Shown piece by piece: positions 35,058 through 47,238 of a stretch of DNA of 64,000 nt. Within the stretch, counting starts at the first letter, position 1; every line of letters starts with the position of its first letter. This DNA is from Clitopilus passeckerianus (taxonomy: Eukaryota > Basidiomycota > Agaricomycetes > Agaricales > Entolomataceae): NCBI GenBank assembly GCA_944990035.1, contig CALYLX010000011.1, forward strand, positions 248,001 through 312,000. Reading direction: 5' to 3'. A model generated the notes under the pieces. It ran no database searches. It was not told where the DNA came from and saw only the letters and a list, made by a program, of their open reading frames with translations. The translations under genes were made by a program, and so were the position numbers.

Positions 35058-38000
35058 GCTGGTCGATGCGCTGCGTTTGAAGAGGAAGCTGGAGATGAAA
35101 GAAATCTTGAAAGGAGTTGATGATGAACCCGATTGCCTCAGGCAACGCCAATTATAAAGGCGGGGCCCAAACATCCGTTACTCAGCCCAAGTGGTGGAAT
35201 CACGGTGGATGACCAGAATGACGCGAAGATCACGTGGCACCGGACTTGGAGGTGGTCAATTTGTTCGCTTGCTGGTCTCCGTCTCCGATCCCTCGCCTAG
35301 ATAAAAGCCCAATATACACTCTGGCAAATCAGCACGGCGACCTTCGAGAACATTCAAGTGGGACCTTTGTGCGGGTTCAGATCTTCATTTTTTGCCGCCA
35401 GTTCTGCGGAATCGACACGCTTCGTCGTGCTTTGTTCAATGCTCGGGCGAACGGGCTCACTTACCAAGCACTTTCCGCTGGATGACATCTCGCAATATCA
35501 GCCAGACTCTCGTCAAAACGGATTTCAAAGGGTGCTAATGCCCTTCCTTCGTCTGGGCCTATCAGCGTGGCGGAATAAACGACCCTTTGGAGGATACCTA
35601 CACTGAGGAGAAATTGCTTTGCGTGACCTATCTAGTAATCCAACCGAACTGCAAACATCAGTGTGCCGCAAGTAAGCGGTAGGGAATTTCTTTTAGCGTT
35701 GATGTTACGACTGGCAGAGTGGCCGCAGCCTGTATTTGCGATTAATTTAATTGCATCCGATCGGATCCAGCTAGCAGCCAGAGATGGCGACCGCCGTCAA
35801 ACCGAGTCCGGCTGGTGGGTTGTTACGCCCGCCGCCTTCTAGAGGTGACCAGGATTCAGACTGTTGGCAGAGAATGAAATCAACCAGCCTCGAGGTTCCA
35901 CAGCTATTGCCTACCATTGCTATTCCCGATCGAGATGGGCATTCAAACCCGAGGCGAGTACAGAGTGACGCTCAAATCGATTCTAGCAGCATGGGTATGT
36001 TCTCTGACATTTTGAGCGATCTACTCGGGACGTTTGTCTGCTGTCTTCTGTCGGCTCCGTATCCATGAGAGGTGGCGTATCCTCCGGTGTGTCAATATTG
36101 TTCACGTTCAAGGCAGGTTTGTTTCCAAACTGGTGGTATCGATTGATCAGATAAAATGCGGCATAGGACCCGTAGATTCCTGTCATTTGCCTCGTGCGAG
36201 AAATGTAGCAAGGGGGAGAGGTCAACCAGGTCGCTATGATCCCTCATCTGAGCTGGTTCACTAAGAATGGGTCATGAGCCATGATTTAGTTCTCTCGCTT
36301 AGATTCCGAATTGAACAGACTCAGGCCCCTGTGTCCAGCTCCAAAGCTTTCGTGGGGATTCCTCTACAATACGACAATCCCTCGGATCCTGAATTGAATC
36401 TGGTTGGCGGGGACTGTCAGTTTTCCCGACCCGACTGTCATCGAGATTGGGTCCTCGTAATTTCAGGACCTAGGCCTTACAAAAACACATCCAAACGACT
36501 AAGCCGCGGCGGCAACGCCGAAACTAGCTCTGACAGGGGTAGACGGTTTGTCGAGTCGAAACGCCTAGGCATTTGTTTTCTCCAGGTCAACTCCAAACTT
36601 TCTCAGATATTTTTGCGAGAAAATCGGGCGTCTCCAGGAGGCGCTCGTCATTTATGATTTCTGAGATGGAGTACCATGGCGTCTGCTGCCCCTCCTCTCC
36701 ACGTTGTTATGAAAACAATCGAACTCGATCGAGACTACACTCCATCGGGCACGCCAATCCTCTAATGAATACGTCCTTGCCGCAACTCTCGCGTACAGGA
36801 GGTGTGCCTGTCATGCGGTACAACCAAGCCGCGGCAACGTTTTATTGCTAAATTTTGAGGATCAGGGTTCCAAAATCCCACCCATCCTCCTCATGCCTAC
36901 GATTCCGTTTATTCCGTGCTGGAAAAGAGAAAAAAATTGTTATATAAACTCACATTCATGCGGGTTTGTGGCACTCGGCCGGGTGCTCGAGGTTACACGC
37001 GTTATCGTCTTCATCCAGACTCCGACTCGTACTCGAGGCTGTTATCTCGTTTACCCTGACAGGGATATTCGGCATTTTTTGCGAATTCTTGACAGTGAGT
37101 AAGGCGAATTCCGCCTTGTGATTTGCTGAGTTGGAATTGTTAGCACTGAAAAGGTCACAAGAGCTCTGGATTGACATGATGGATGCGGTTGCCGAGGAAG
37201 CCCTTGCGGCATGAGAAGTCTGAGGGGCCGGTTTGGAGGCGTTGAGTAGCTCTCGTCTTCAGCAAACAGAACTTCAGCCTGTGGGATCGCCTCGATGATC
37301 CAAAGGTGGATTCCCTCACAGAAAAGGAAAGGTGCGATAATGGTGGAGAGCATTCTCCACGTCAATACGCGACGCACGTTGCGGTGCAAAGTCTAAAAAC
37401 CAAATGATTCGGGTGCCTTGCTCTATTATCTTTCGCAATCCCAACTAAAAGCTTACCTCTTCCGGCTTTGAGGTTGAGATGAACCAGCTCATATCTACCC
37501 ATATCCGTGTACAGCCTCGGGATACCCTTGCGTTCACATTCATCAAGCATGATCAACGCTCTGGAGAAGCAAACTGGTGAGCACTCAGTATCACATGGTG
37601 CGCAATAAACGGTCTTTGTGAGCCTCAACGCCTGCGCGTTTACCATAAAAGCTCCGCGTCCTCCAACGATTGCATGGTTTGGAGCGCCAACCAGGCTGTC
37701 ATTTCGGACGACGAGGCCCGGAACAAGCGAAGCTTGCTGATCTCGTTTTGATGTGCCTTGCAACGGCTCGGAGGATATGGCGGTCGTGGCACTGTCGACG
37801 GGGATACTTCACGCCAACGCACCTGCCGCAGTGATGTAGGCCACATTGCTCGATCCGTTATCTGAATAATCTGATTCAATCAACGTCATGTACCTTCTAC
37901 AACGGCAGCACTCTTGCCTTCACCTGCGACGCTAGGAGAAATCGATATTATTCTGGCCTGCAGGGTTGCGTTCTCCGAGTCTTGGGACCTTGTGGAACGC

Positions 38001-39611
38001 CCAATCGCTAAAGACTGACCTGGGCCGTAGATGCCGAAAGCTTGAGGCTCACTGAGGCTAGCCCCTTTGATTAAGCTTCGCCTTGCTTGAGAACGATATG
38101 GTTGCTATTCATTCCGAACGGTTTCCGCGTCGGGGATGGGTATGTATCCTGCAGACAAGGCCGTGGAGTGTGATGACCTTCGAGGGACTTACGGCAGGTA
38201 CGATGGAGGTGACGAGCTAGGCAATTGTTCTCTCGAGGACAAGGATTCATTCCGGACGAAGATTGCACGGTACCTACCCCACAGTAACGTACTTGCCGTA
38301 CCCTGATCCACCCTTCCATTTCTCGGCCAACGGTGCCAAAAATCCGAGCGTCATCATCACCGTTGTCCCTGCAAGAAATTAAACATACCTTGAGAAAAAT
38401 TCTTACAGCCGTCGCGTGTGGTTGTTGGAGTTCATCTCTGAGCTTTCTCCAACCCATAACCCACGGCATCGTACGGTCCGTATTGTTGGCCATCTAACCG
38501 TCGTTTGGATAATCAGAGAAGGTAGACGACAGAAATGGAGGTGAGCTTGATTTGTATTGATTAGGCCCTCCGAGTCGATATCGGGATTGTGGTTCTCGGG
38601 CGATCCCTTTGTGCAATTTAGGCTATGAGGGTCTCACCTAGTCGCTCTTGTTCTCTCTCGAACCAGTTGGAATGCCAATCCAATTTGTTAATGTGGCTGC
38701 TCGTCACTAGGGCATACCCCTCTGCAGACAATTATCCCCTTAGCCGCACCTTGTCGGATCCGGATTAGTGAGCGGGCTCGGACCGTTTCAAGTATATGAA
38801 TGACTTCATTCATTATGATTCTGCCAACACTCGGGCGAGTCTAAGCCTCGTTGGATGCTGCCAGCCTCAATGTGGGGTATGCTCCGATGAAAAACCTGGG
38901 ATCAGATTCCACCTGTCGGACATCTCACCCCACCGGCCGCAATAGTCAACAAAACGAGCAATTGTTTTCCTCAAAGTCTAGACCGATCGAATGAATACAT
39001 TTCTACGTCATTTTACTCTTTTCAGGACGGAGGGCGCAAAAAATTTGTCGAGAGGCCACAAAGAGAAGGTGTATTTTTGCACGGTTGAACTTGGTACACC
39101 CTCAACCTCGGAGCTTGGCCCAGCGATAACCATGCCGAGAAGTGCCTTGAATGACGACGCTTCGACCGCAGCATTGCTAATAAGCATTTAGACACCGAGG
39201 CCCTAACTAAAAGTTCGAGAATGCGACCGTGTTCCATTCATGCTGTCAGGGGCATCCACGGACTGGAGCGAGCTTCAAGCTTTCGACTGATTGTGTGAAG
39301 CTGATTTACAACAACATTTTTTTGCGATAGAGTATATACAGGTAAAGACCGGACAAGCTAACGGGCAGTGCCACTACGCTATCAAAGGACTGTGCAGAAT
39401 GGAGGCATGGGGTATGGAAACCTATGTATGTGACGGTCAAGGGTTCATGGTCCAAAGTCTGCGTAGTGAACGTCCAAGATAATTACAAAAAATGTTATGA
39501 GTCTCGACCAGTTGCAAGAATGGGGATGGGTGTGATGCATCGTTCATTATAGTAGAAGAACCTCTTGTGAAAAAGACAAAAGTACAGGGAGCCCTCCGGA
39601 GGCCAAAATGT
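35058..39611. other. Gene-poor stretch of 4.6 kb
   Basis: The first few hundred bases include the glutaredoxin promoter. Plus-strand frames at 35784-36068 and 36274-36657 and minus-strand frames at 37051-37763 are open for 80-130 codons, but none shows a domain or a consistent exon chain. A minus-strand frame at 38071-38493 starts with ATG and contains protein-like pieces (GTTVMMTLGFLAPLAEKWKG), yet would need a 20-base intron. I annotate no gene here. Confidence 0.35.
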
Positions 39612-40487
39612 CTAGAGAGTCAAGTAGGCAGCACCTGCGACTGCGGACAGGACAACAGCAGCGATGGCATTAGCGTTGGCAGAGAACTTGACGGGGGTAC
39701 CCGCGGCATTGGTGGTCTGGGCGGAACCAGGCGAGGTGGTCGCAGAGCCAGAAGTTGTGGCAGCGCTGCTAGCAGAGTTGGAAACGGTGACACCGAAACC
39801 GGATGAAGTGCCGCTCGTGCTGGGTGTGCTAAAATGGCAGGCGTCAATCAGGCTTTGGGATTCGCGATCACGGGACTTAGCGGCTTACATTACTGGCACA
39901 GTGGCGGAAGAAGATGTGCGGGTGCCCGAAGAAGCTGAAGAAGAGGTGGTGGAAACGGGAGGAACAGAGGAGGCCGAGGGGTTGGCGGCAACGGAGAAAC
40001 TGCCAGTTTCCGAATAGACATCGTTGATGTTGCCAATGTTGACGGCTTTCAGGGTGTAGCCATCACTAGATAAAACGCTCTTAATTAAGAGATACACAAA
40101 AAGGGGTTGCCTTGTGCTTACCGAATGGGAACAACAGGGATGACGAGAGTGAGGCTGCCTTGGGTGGGCTGCACGTTGTTTGCAATGGCGAAGGAGTCGT
40201 GGAAGTCCTCGTTGACCAAGTAAAGGGAGAAGACGCTGGATCCGAAAGAATTGGCAACGGGCTTTCTGACAAGTTTTCAGAGCACTCACGGGTCGGAGTT
40301 CTGGTAGTCCCAGTTAACGGTAACTTGACCACCGCTGACGATGTTTTTCGGGATCTCGAGGGTAAGACCAGCGACCAGAGGGAGAATGGCAGAAAGAAGG
40401 CTATTGGTTACCACGCGAACCAGCATCACGCTCAATACGGTATTTCCTCGAAAGCTGCGAATACACTTACGCGACCTTGTTAAACAT
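39612..40487 (-). CDS. Ser/Thr-rich GPI-anchored protein, Kre9/Knh1-like domain
   Basis: This is a cell-surface protein with a signal peptide (MFNKVALLSAILPLVAG, split by an intron after the sixth codon), a single beta-sandwich domain of the Kre9/Knh1 N-terminal type (LTLEIPKNIVSGGQVTVNWD, YQNSDP, SSVFSLYLVNEDFHDSFAIA, PTQGSLTLVIPVVP, DGYTLKAVNIGNINDVYSET), then a Ser/Thr/Ala-rich stalk (NPSASSVPPVSTTSSSASSG). The hydrophobic tail AIAAVVLSAVAGAAYLTL, with small residues before it (FSANANA), fits a GPI-attachment signal. The family is abundant in Agaricomycetes; a role in cell-wall beta-glucan assembly is suggested by yeast Kre9 but unproven for these short forms. The start ATG is at 40487 and the TAG at 39612-39614, with about four introns. 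Confidence 0.85.
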
Positions 40488-40862
40488 TCTTGAAGACGTG
40501 AAGGGGTACTTTTGAGGTGAAGAGGTGTATTATAATGAGTGGTAACTGGGAGGAGAAAGGCGAAAGTCGAGTAGGGGATGCCGTGCGACCAAAATCTTTA
40601 CACCCGGACAAACATGTGCAATCACATCACTTCCTCGACGTATTCCTGTCACCACGCTAGCCGATTACATCACATCCGTTCTAACATTGGCAATGTTGCT
40701 GATTTCTAGAGTCTAGTAGAACATTAAAAATAGGGATATATATGTAATAATAGCTGGCGGCGCAGTAGGGGATCCTCTCAAGGTGGTTAAATGAGTCGGG
40801 GTTGAGTACAGCTTGAAAACGACGGTGGTGAAATTTGAGGCCAAGCAGAACCCAAGCAAATT

Positions 40863-41801
40863 TCAATAAATCTAGAGCAACCGATGATCAGGAATGCACA
40901 GTGTGAGAACCAGAGTGACGCCACACTCACCTCATCAAACGGCCGAGTATCGTTGAAACAGCTCTCCCATACTTCGTTCACTGCTTTCTCTGCAGTGTCT
41001 CTGTCGGGACATGACGGATTTGCCATAACAGATTCTATTGCTCGTCGACGTACGCATGCCTGACGAAAGGTGGGAAAGAAAAAATCATGAGCCAATGACA
41101 GGAGGATTAGAAGGTAAACCGAATGTTACCTGGTGTTGCTTCGAAAACGCAACAAAGCCGCGACGAAGTTCTCTGGTGTACCGGCAATCCCCACTCAGAC
41201 TATTAGCACGAATCTAGAACAACAGTCGACGGAATTAGGCTCAAGATGAAAGACAATAACGGTGTGCAAGGGTCCTACCTCACTACACGCATGATGCCGC
41301 AGATTCTTCCAATCGACCTTGAACCTGCAATGATCGTACATATGCACCAGCTCGTGCACTAAGGTCGTTTCCATGTGCTTTTGGTTGAAGAACTGGCCCG
41401 CACAGAGAATGACTGCCCCAGGGTCAGGAGTAAAACCGCCAGCGCGCGTCATGTCGCAGGGAGCACAGAGAACATTTTGCCGCGGAACAGCACAACCAGA
41501 GAGCTCAAGGTGCTTCAGCATGAAGACAACGACAGGGCCTAGACAGGAGATAGAAAGATTAGATGATGACCGCCGCGCTTGGCGCAGATGACTCACTGTA
41601 ATTCATGAGGTATTCTTTCGTCCTTTCGCAGTGTCGTGTCTGGTGTTGCCTAAGGTCTGATAGACGTTCTTCCTCCGTTACACCAATGCCCGTGACGAGC
41701 ATAACCTTTCTGCGCCATTTCTCAAATGCATTCGACGGTCCTGGTGACCCAGAAGGAGGTGATGGGTTTTGGGAGGAAGGAGTCTTGTCAGAGTCACTCA
41801 T
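40863..41801 (-). CDS. ATP23: Mitochondrial metalloprotease Atp23
   Basis: Atp23 is a zinc metalloprotease of the mitochondrial intermembrane space that matures Atp6 and assists ATP synthase assembly. From the ATG at 41801 the frame reads a polar N-terminus, [32 protein letters not shown], then after splicing [16 protein letters not shown] and [20 protein letters not shown]. The zinc-binding HExxH is HELVH, followed by [20 protein letters not shown]. Next come [33 protein letters not shown] and [12 protein letters not shown]. The last exon supplies only IY and the stop: the Glu codon is spliced directly to ATTTATTGA at about 40871. The many conserved Cys residues match the family, in which they are oxidised by Mia40. 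There is no cleavable presequence, as expected for a Mia40 substrate. Confidence 0.93.
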
Positions 41802-44478
41802 TGAAAGGCACCCTTAACGAGTTTTCCTGGAATTCTCTTTCAGGAATAAGGTTCGCACGACTGCCGCTCATTCCCGCAGCTATCACCAACTTCGGATGTG
41901 GATCCGGACCACGATGTCCACCCCAGGCAGGCTCAGGCGCCCCTTGTACTGCTATCTCTATTGGCCGGAATATAGCTGCCCCTGCATCCTGCTGCTATGT
42001 TCTTTTTATAAAGACATGAATCAGCAACACGATCTGTTAACCTCTTTGGTACTGGAGGCTTTTTATAACATCAGGGACCTGGTCTCGAAATAGCTTTCAT
42101 GAATGAATTCGATCATGACTGAATCAAACGTTCGTACCAACTCTGGCGTTGGCCGGCCACAATAGAATAGAATTGCTTGTGCTCTGGAGGGAATCCCGAC
42201 CCACCGCTCCCGCAGTCTTTTAGTTTGCCTTGGGTATCAATTGAGTTGATTCAACATTGACTATTGTACGACGGGTTTGATCTGCCACGAATCCAGGATC
42301 CATTCATTCCATAGCGCTATCAAGATCCTTCGAGATTGCCCCCTCGACTTAACCACCATGCTGGTTCGTAGTTTCCAGGCGAATCAGCCTGCATGCACTG
42401 CTTAGTTGCTTAAAAGCCTCCATTTGGAGTCTTATCACCGTCTCTGATGGTGCTGTCGACCATGTCGGCGCTCCAGAGGTTCCTCTATTCAGTTCCCTAC
42501 CTGACTCCTGGACAACGATTCATCAGGTTGTCCCGTGTACACTAATCATGACCTACTTTTCGGCGGTAGAGGGTGCACGAGTTCGGGCACAAGCACAACG
42601 AACATCACTTGAGGTCATCGTATCACAAAGGGGCCGATATACATGGGCCTTCCCAATCTCCTTCTGATCTTAGGTGGTTTCGAAATCGCGGAGGGTGCTG
42701 TGCTTCTTCCCGGTGTATAAGCTATCGGATAAAATTCCGGGATTTTTCTTCAGCGTGTAATCGGACTTAAACGCATTACTGGGGAGGTACCACAAGGTAT
42801 TCAATGGATGGACCTGTTCTCGGTGCTCATACGCCATATGCGATTGTAATTACAACGACCCAATTGTCGCTTAAGCACTTTAACCTCCGGCTTACGCTGG
42901 TTCGTCAACGGACAATGACATCCCCACCTCCTTGCGCCCCACGAACGAATCGGCTTTCTACTGGAAGAAAATCCTGACTCCACAGAGATACGGCTGTCTT
43001 TGCCCTTGGCTGGGCTATTGTTTGACACTTTGTACCAGTTTACCCTCAGGGTTAGTGGACTGCGCTATGAAGTGACCTGTCATCTACGGGATAAAGCGTA
43101 CTTCATTACCAAAAATGGTAATCCATGCGCTACTTCGCAGCATCCCTGAGTCGCCAACTGTGAAAAGGCGAATCAGTTAAATGCCGGGTGTGTATCTCCC
43201 CTCAGTCCGATTCTCGCGAAACGCGTCAGAACACCACGTTTAAATCAAGGAGGATTCTTTGGATGCTTCACTAGCGCTTGAATCTAACCGGTTTACTCTG
43301 TTTCATTGAACAGCTTGTATAGCATTTGGCACGTGTGGGGGTGCAAAGATACACGCCTGGAAGGGTCAAGCGAACTTGTCAATCATGCCATGAATTGAGA
43401 ATCGTGAATCCTGACATGTCAAGGCCTTTGCAGATCGCCAGGGGTCGCATGCCGTACTTTGTATACAGAGGTCGGCTTCTCATGCTCATATCCAGCCAAC
43501 AGAGATGATAGCGCAATTCACTCCCGGTTTGCCCTCATCCAGTGACCTGGATGCCTGACCTCTCGTTGACCCAAAGTCGCCTGATGCTTCCCGCGACGAT
43601 CTCCAATTAGCATGTGACGGGAAATGTCGAATGACATGAACTCAACGTGAGCTGATGCTTTCTGCCGACTGGCTGGCAACGATGTCAGGAGGCACAACTT
43701 CCTCTACCACGCTGGGTCAAATGTTGGACAAGGACATAGAGCGTTTTCCGCCCAAGACCTTTTGCCAATTCGGACTTGGCGACCGCCGTCAGCTGGCTAG
43801 TTTGCTCATTCACATTATCATAGAGGCAGTTGGACCAAGCGGGAGCATTACATTCGGTCTTTTAGCCGATTGGGACGTTTCAGGCCGCAAGGAAGGAAGG
43901 AATTGAAGTTAGCAGCGATCTTAGGCCTAAATTGGCCGTATTTTCTCTTGTTATCGTGACGTGCAGCATATTCTAGCGTGCCTCTGCGTACCAACTCGTC
44001 AACCGTCCAAGGTGCCTGGTATAATTAACTTACGCGCGAAGTGCTCAGAGTGTCGTGCCTTGCCCTCTATGCATAATCTCAGATTATCAGGTCACAAAAA
44101 CTTTGCTTGAATCAGGGACATTATGACATACAAGCTCTAGAACATCTTGTCTGTATTGCTGGGCGTCGAATGGCAGCGCCGAGCAATCGAAAGTGAATCT
44201 ACATACAAATTGGACAGCTGTCGCTTTTTTTGCGAGCTCACTAGTTACCAACATGTGTCTGACGGGGCCTAGCTCTCACTCCGGAACCGCCGCCATCGCG
44301 TTCTCCTCTTAGGGCTCGGCTTGGGTTGTGCACACGAGCATTACAGGAGAGAAGGGTAGACGAACGTCCGCGAAAATCTCTATTCTTGTGGACATTGTCC
44401 AATTTGAACATAAATAGTATTGAAAGGTACCAGTCGGAACTGTCGTTTACAGGCCCGAATGAGAGTAAGAATCTACGC
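41802..44478. other. Gene-poor stretch of 2.7 kb
   Basis: I see no supported gene. Frames of 60-97 codons are scattered on both strands without a domain. No tRNA, repeat array or transposon terminus was noticed. The promoter of ATP23 should lie just above 41801. Confidence 0.35.
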
Positions 44479-46142
44479 TCAGAGCTTCGCTGGGTTTTTC
44501 CAGGCAGGAGAGCGTTTCTGTGAGGGGGAAAAGCCACTGGTTAGCCAGGAACAACCAACAAAAGCACGAGAGGTCGGAGATCGCAGCCATCATGTGGCCG
44601 CCCGGAACAGCCTTGTCGAACAACGACTAACCTCGGTGAAAGCCTTCAACCCCTCCTGATGATGGTATAAACGCAAACAGCATCAGATCCGCATAACCAG
44701 CAGCGAACGACAGGTCATTCGTACGGCATCAAATATCAAATTCAGGTGTAGATGGGTGAGCAGATGTCGTTATAGTGCACGGGAGCAAATGGGAGACGAG
44801 TCAAAGAATCTTATCAGCTTCGATAATAGTTGAGAAATATGGTCACAAGACGCACTTTGATATTGTCGCCCTTGTAAACCCGTGTCGTGGCCGGGCTGCC
44901 AAGGTGAATCGACACGGTCTCGTGAACCCCGACTTCCTGAGAGATCAGCAGGCACTCTTTGGTGGACTGAACAGCGTCGGGTGAGTTGGAAGTGATCTGT
45001 CGAGCTGCGGCAATTGCCGCATCGAGTACTTGTGGTGCTGGTACCACCTGGTTGACGCTGTCGAAAATGGATTAGCTCGAGCCTGCTGAACGAAGTAAAC
45101 TGTATTGTCAAGCGAAAGGATATGTGTCGTGGCGTTAACCATTATGTTAGACGCTGATGTCAATGGGAAACGACTGATTCCCTCCCGGAGATGGGGAGGG
45201 GCGGGAGGCCAGGAAAGGAACTACAACTCACAAACCGAAGCGACTTCTTGCGTCAGCAGCGTCGATCGTTTTTCCCAAAAGTAGCATTTCGGCAGCCAGC
45301 TGACAAGGAAGAACAACATAAGTACAATCTTTTGAATAGGAAGGTGTCGATTAATCATCGAGGACGGATGTCTTCGGTCAGACCGTATTGCGTAAAACCA
45401 TGTTCGCGGCAGAAGACATCGGTCAGCGACTGAATTGTTACACACCTGGTGTCCAGCAGTTCGGGCCAGTCGTGGTATTCCTATGTCAGAGATGGTCTAT
45501 CAGCAATAGAAAATCGGATAGATATTCTATGAACGCAGTTACCTCCCTGAATCGCGATGACGCCTCGCTTTACCTCAGGAAGCGCAAATTTGCTGTCCGC
45601 GCTCGCAACGACGTAATCGCAATTGAGCAAGAATTCCATGCCGCCTCCGTAGGCTCCGCCATGGACGGCAGCGATCATTGGCTTGAGTGACTTTCGGCGC
45701 GAGATCGAACCAAAGCCATGCGGGTTCTGCCTGACACCGTCTTGCTCGCTGGCGCTGCCCGATTGCTGGTCGTTGTTCCATCTGAATTGGCCAAACACCG
45801 ATGTGATGAGCGCTACCTTAGGATTTCGGCAACAATAGGACGAGTGACTGACGCTTTCAGGTCTGCACCTGCACAGAATATCCGGCCTGCACCAGTTACT
45901 ATGACGACCCTGCAGGTTGTATTGTCAAAAAAGTATTAATTCGCTCCCTTCTCCTGAATTACTCACCATAGCTGTTGCTCGGCCTCAAACCAATCGAGAA
46001 TTTTTTCTAGGTCTTGCGTCATATGGGGTGTCATTGCGTTCAACGCCTTCGGGCGATTCAGAGTGAGAAGTAGAACATGTTCAGCGGGAAAGGCAACTTG
46101 GATCTCGTTGGAGTGAGAAGGGGGGTTCAACGCCTGAGCCAT
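44479..46142 (-). CDS. Enoyl-CoA hydratase/isomerase with C-terminal AKL
   Basis: This is a crotonase-fold enzyme expected to act on 2-enoyl-CoA esters, most likely in beta-oxidation. From the ATG at 46142: FPAEHVLLLTLNRPKALNAM, GAGRIFCAGADLK-like sequence, ISRRKSLKPMIAAVHGGAYG, GGMEFLLNCDYVVASADSKF and ALPEVKRGVIAIQG, then IPRLARTAGHQ, LAAEMLLLGKTIDAADARSR, NQVVPAPQVLDAAIAAARQI and TRVYKGDNIK, ending EGLKAFTEKRSPAWKNPAKL. The two catalytic Glu positions of classic hydratases are both occupied (GGGMEF and LPEV). The last three residues, AKL, match a type 1 peroxisomal targeting signal. At least five introns are needed, and the final two small exons lie about 200 bases or more beyond the long exons. 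No mitochondrial presequence is apparent. Confidence 0.87.
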
Positions 46143-47043
46143 GAGTTCAAAATGCAGCACCTCTCCGCAAAACGTGTAAGAAGGTGAAAGAGGGCGGAGT
46201 GTGGGGATGATAAAGGTTTAGAGGGGCGTCTAATCCGGGTATGAGGAATGCCGGCCCGAATGGACTTGAAAGTTCCTACCTTCACACAAACCTGGCTTGT
46301 CGTATATGGTGGGGATTCGATGGTCTCCTCCACCAACACTTACTCCACGCCTCGCGGTTAACAGGAGGCCTCCTAGAACGCCTTTGCAAGGTCGAAATCA
46401 GCAACAATATAGCCTGAGTTTCAACGCGTGTTGTGGAGTCGATTCTAGCCCGACTTGATGCTACAGAATGGAGACAAGCGGTAAAAAAAAATAAACTCAA
46501 AAGACGATGAGACCAGCCAGCGGGAAAAAAGACAGCCAAAAGGTCAGGTACCCGATGGTCGGAAGGGTCGATGTGCAAACCTTTCCCCATGATTTGCCCA
46601 TATTTGGTAGCACGGCGGGCGGAGTTGAGCTGAGCCCAATTTGGACGACTTTCTAGAACAATGAAATGGAAAGTGATGCCAAGAAACGCGTTGAATATTG
46701 CGATGGGTGGTAGTACAAAAATAATAGATATGACTTCATCTCTGGCTCAAGGTTCCTAACCCTAACAAGAAGGTCGATCCATGCCACTCCTTCCCCCCGC
46801 GTCGTGCCCCCTCCCCGAAAACTAGTGCGTGCTTCATACGATAACAATGCGTAGAATAGGATAGCGCCGATTATAGTGCGAATTAATGAGTCGAAAGCAA
46901 TGATACAGTGGTTGATTGTTGCTGTTCACGTTGCCAATGCAAGGGTATAGAGATATCACTGAGGAAAAGGAAAATTTAGTACATGCGCCACATGGTAAGA
47001 GTGAAGCAGCGAGACTCACTGCAGAAGGGATAGTGGAAAGCAT
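46143..47043. other. Intergenic region upstream of the hydratase gene
   Basis: This region holds the hydratase promoter. A minus-strand ATG near 46605 (MGKSWGK) has a possible splice donor after it, but no downstream exon continues in frame, so I call no gene. Confidence 0.35.
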
Positions 47044-47238
47044 TCACGACCTGAAAGGGCACTGAGGGTGGTGGCTACCGCGGTAACCGCAATGGCAGCA
47101 TTGGGGTGCGCTATGGTCGAGGCATGGTGAGGAGCCGGTGGCTTCGTGGTGTGAGACGGGTAATGTTGAGAGTGGTGAGCCGGTCGATGAGCAGGCAACG
47201 GCAGCGTCGACGACAACGTTCGTGATGGTGAACTGCAT
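47044..47238 (-). CDS. Tentative small Cys/Ser-rich ORF
   Basis: An ATG at 47238 opens a 64-codon frame beginning MQFTITNVVVDAAVACSSTG and ending CCHCGYRGSHHPQCPFRS. A well-placed TATA-like element (CCATATAAAA on the minus strand, 47357-47366) and a CT-rich, A-poor leader precede it, as in strongly expressed small fungal genes. The N-terminus resembles, but is weaker than, a signal peptide because of an Asp in the hydrophobic part. Another frame over the same bases reads AAIAVTAVATTLSALSG, so the true frame may change by splicing or mutation. No family was recognised. Confidence 0.3.
   Translation of the reverse strand: MQFTITNVVVDAAVACSSTGSPLSTLPVSHHEATGSSPCLDHSAPQCCHCGYRGSHHPQCPFRS

Noticed and set aside
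37870..38493. Minus-strand candidate gene beginning MANNTDRTMPWVMGWRKLRD
   Set aside because: It needs a 20-base intron, which is below the usual fungal minimum, and the later pieces (GYIPIPDAETVRNE, ARIISISPSVAG) cannot be joined reliably.
46260..46610. Small minus-strand gene beginning MGKSWGK
   Set aside because: A donor-like site follows the start, but no downstream exon gives a continuous frame.
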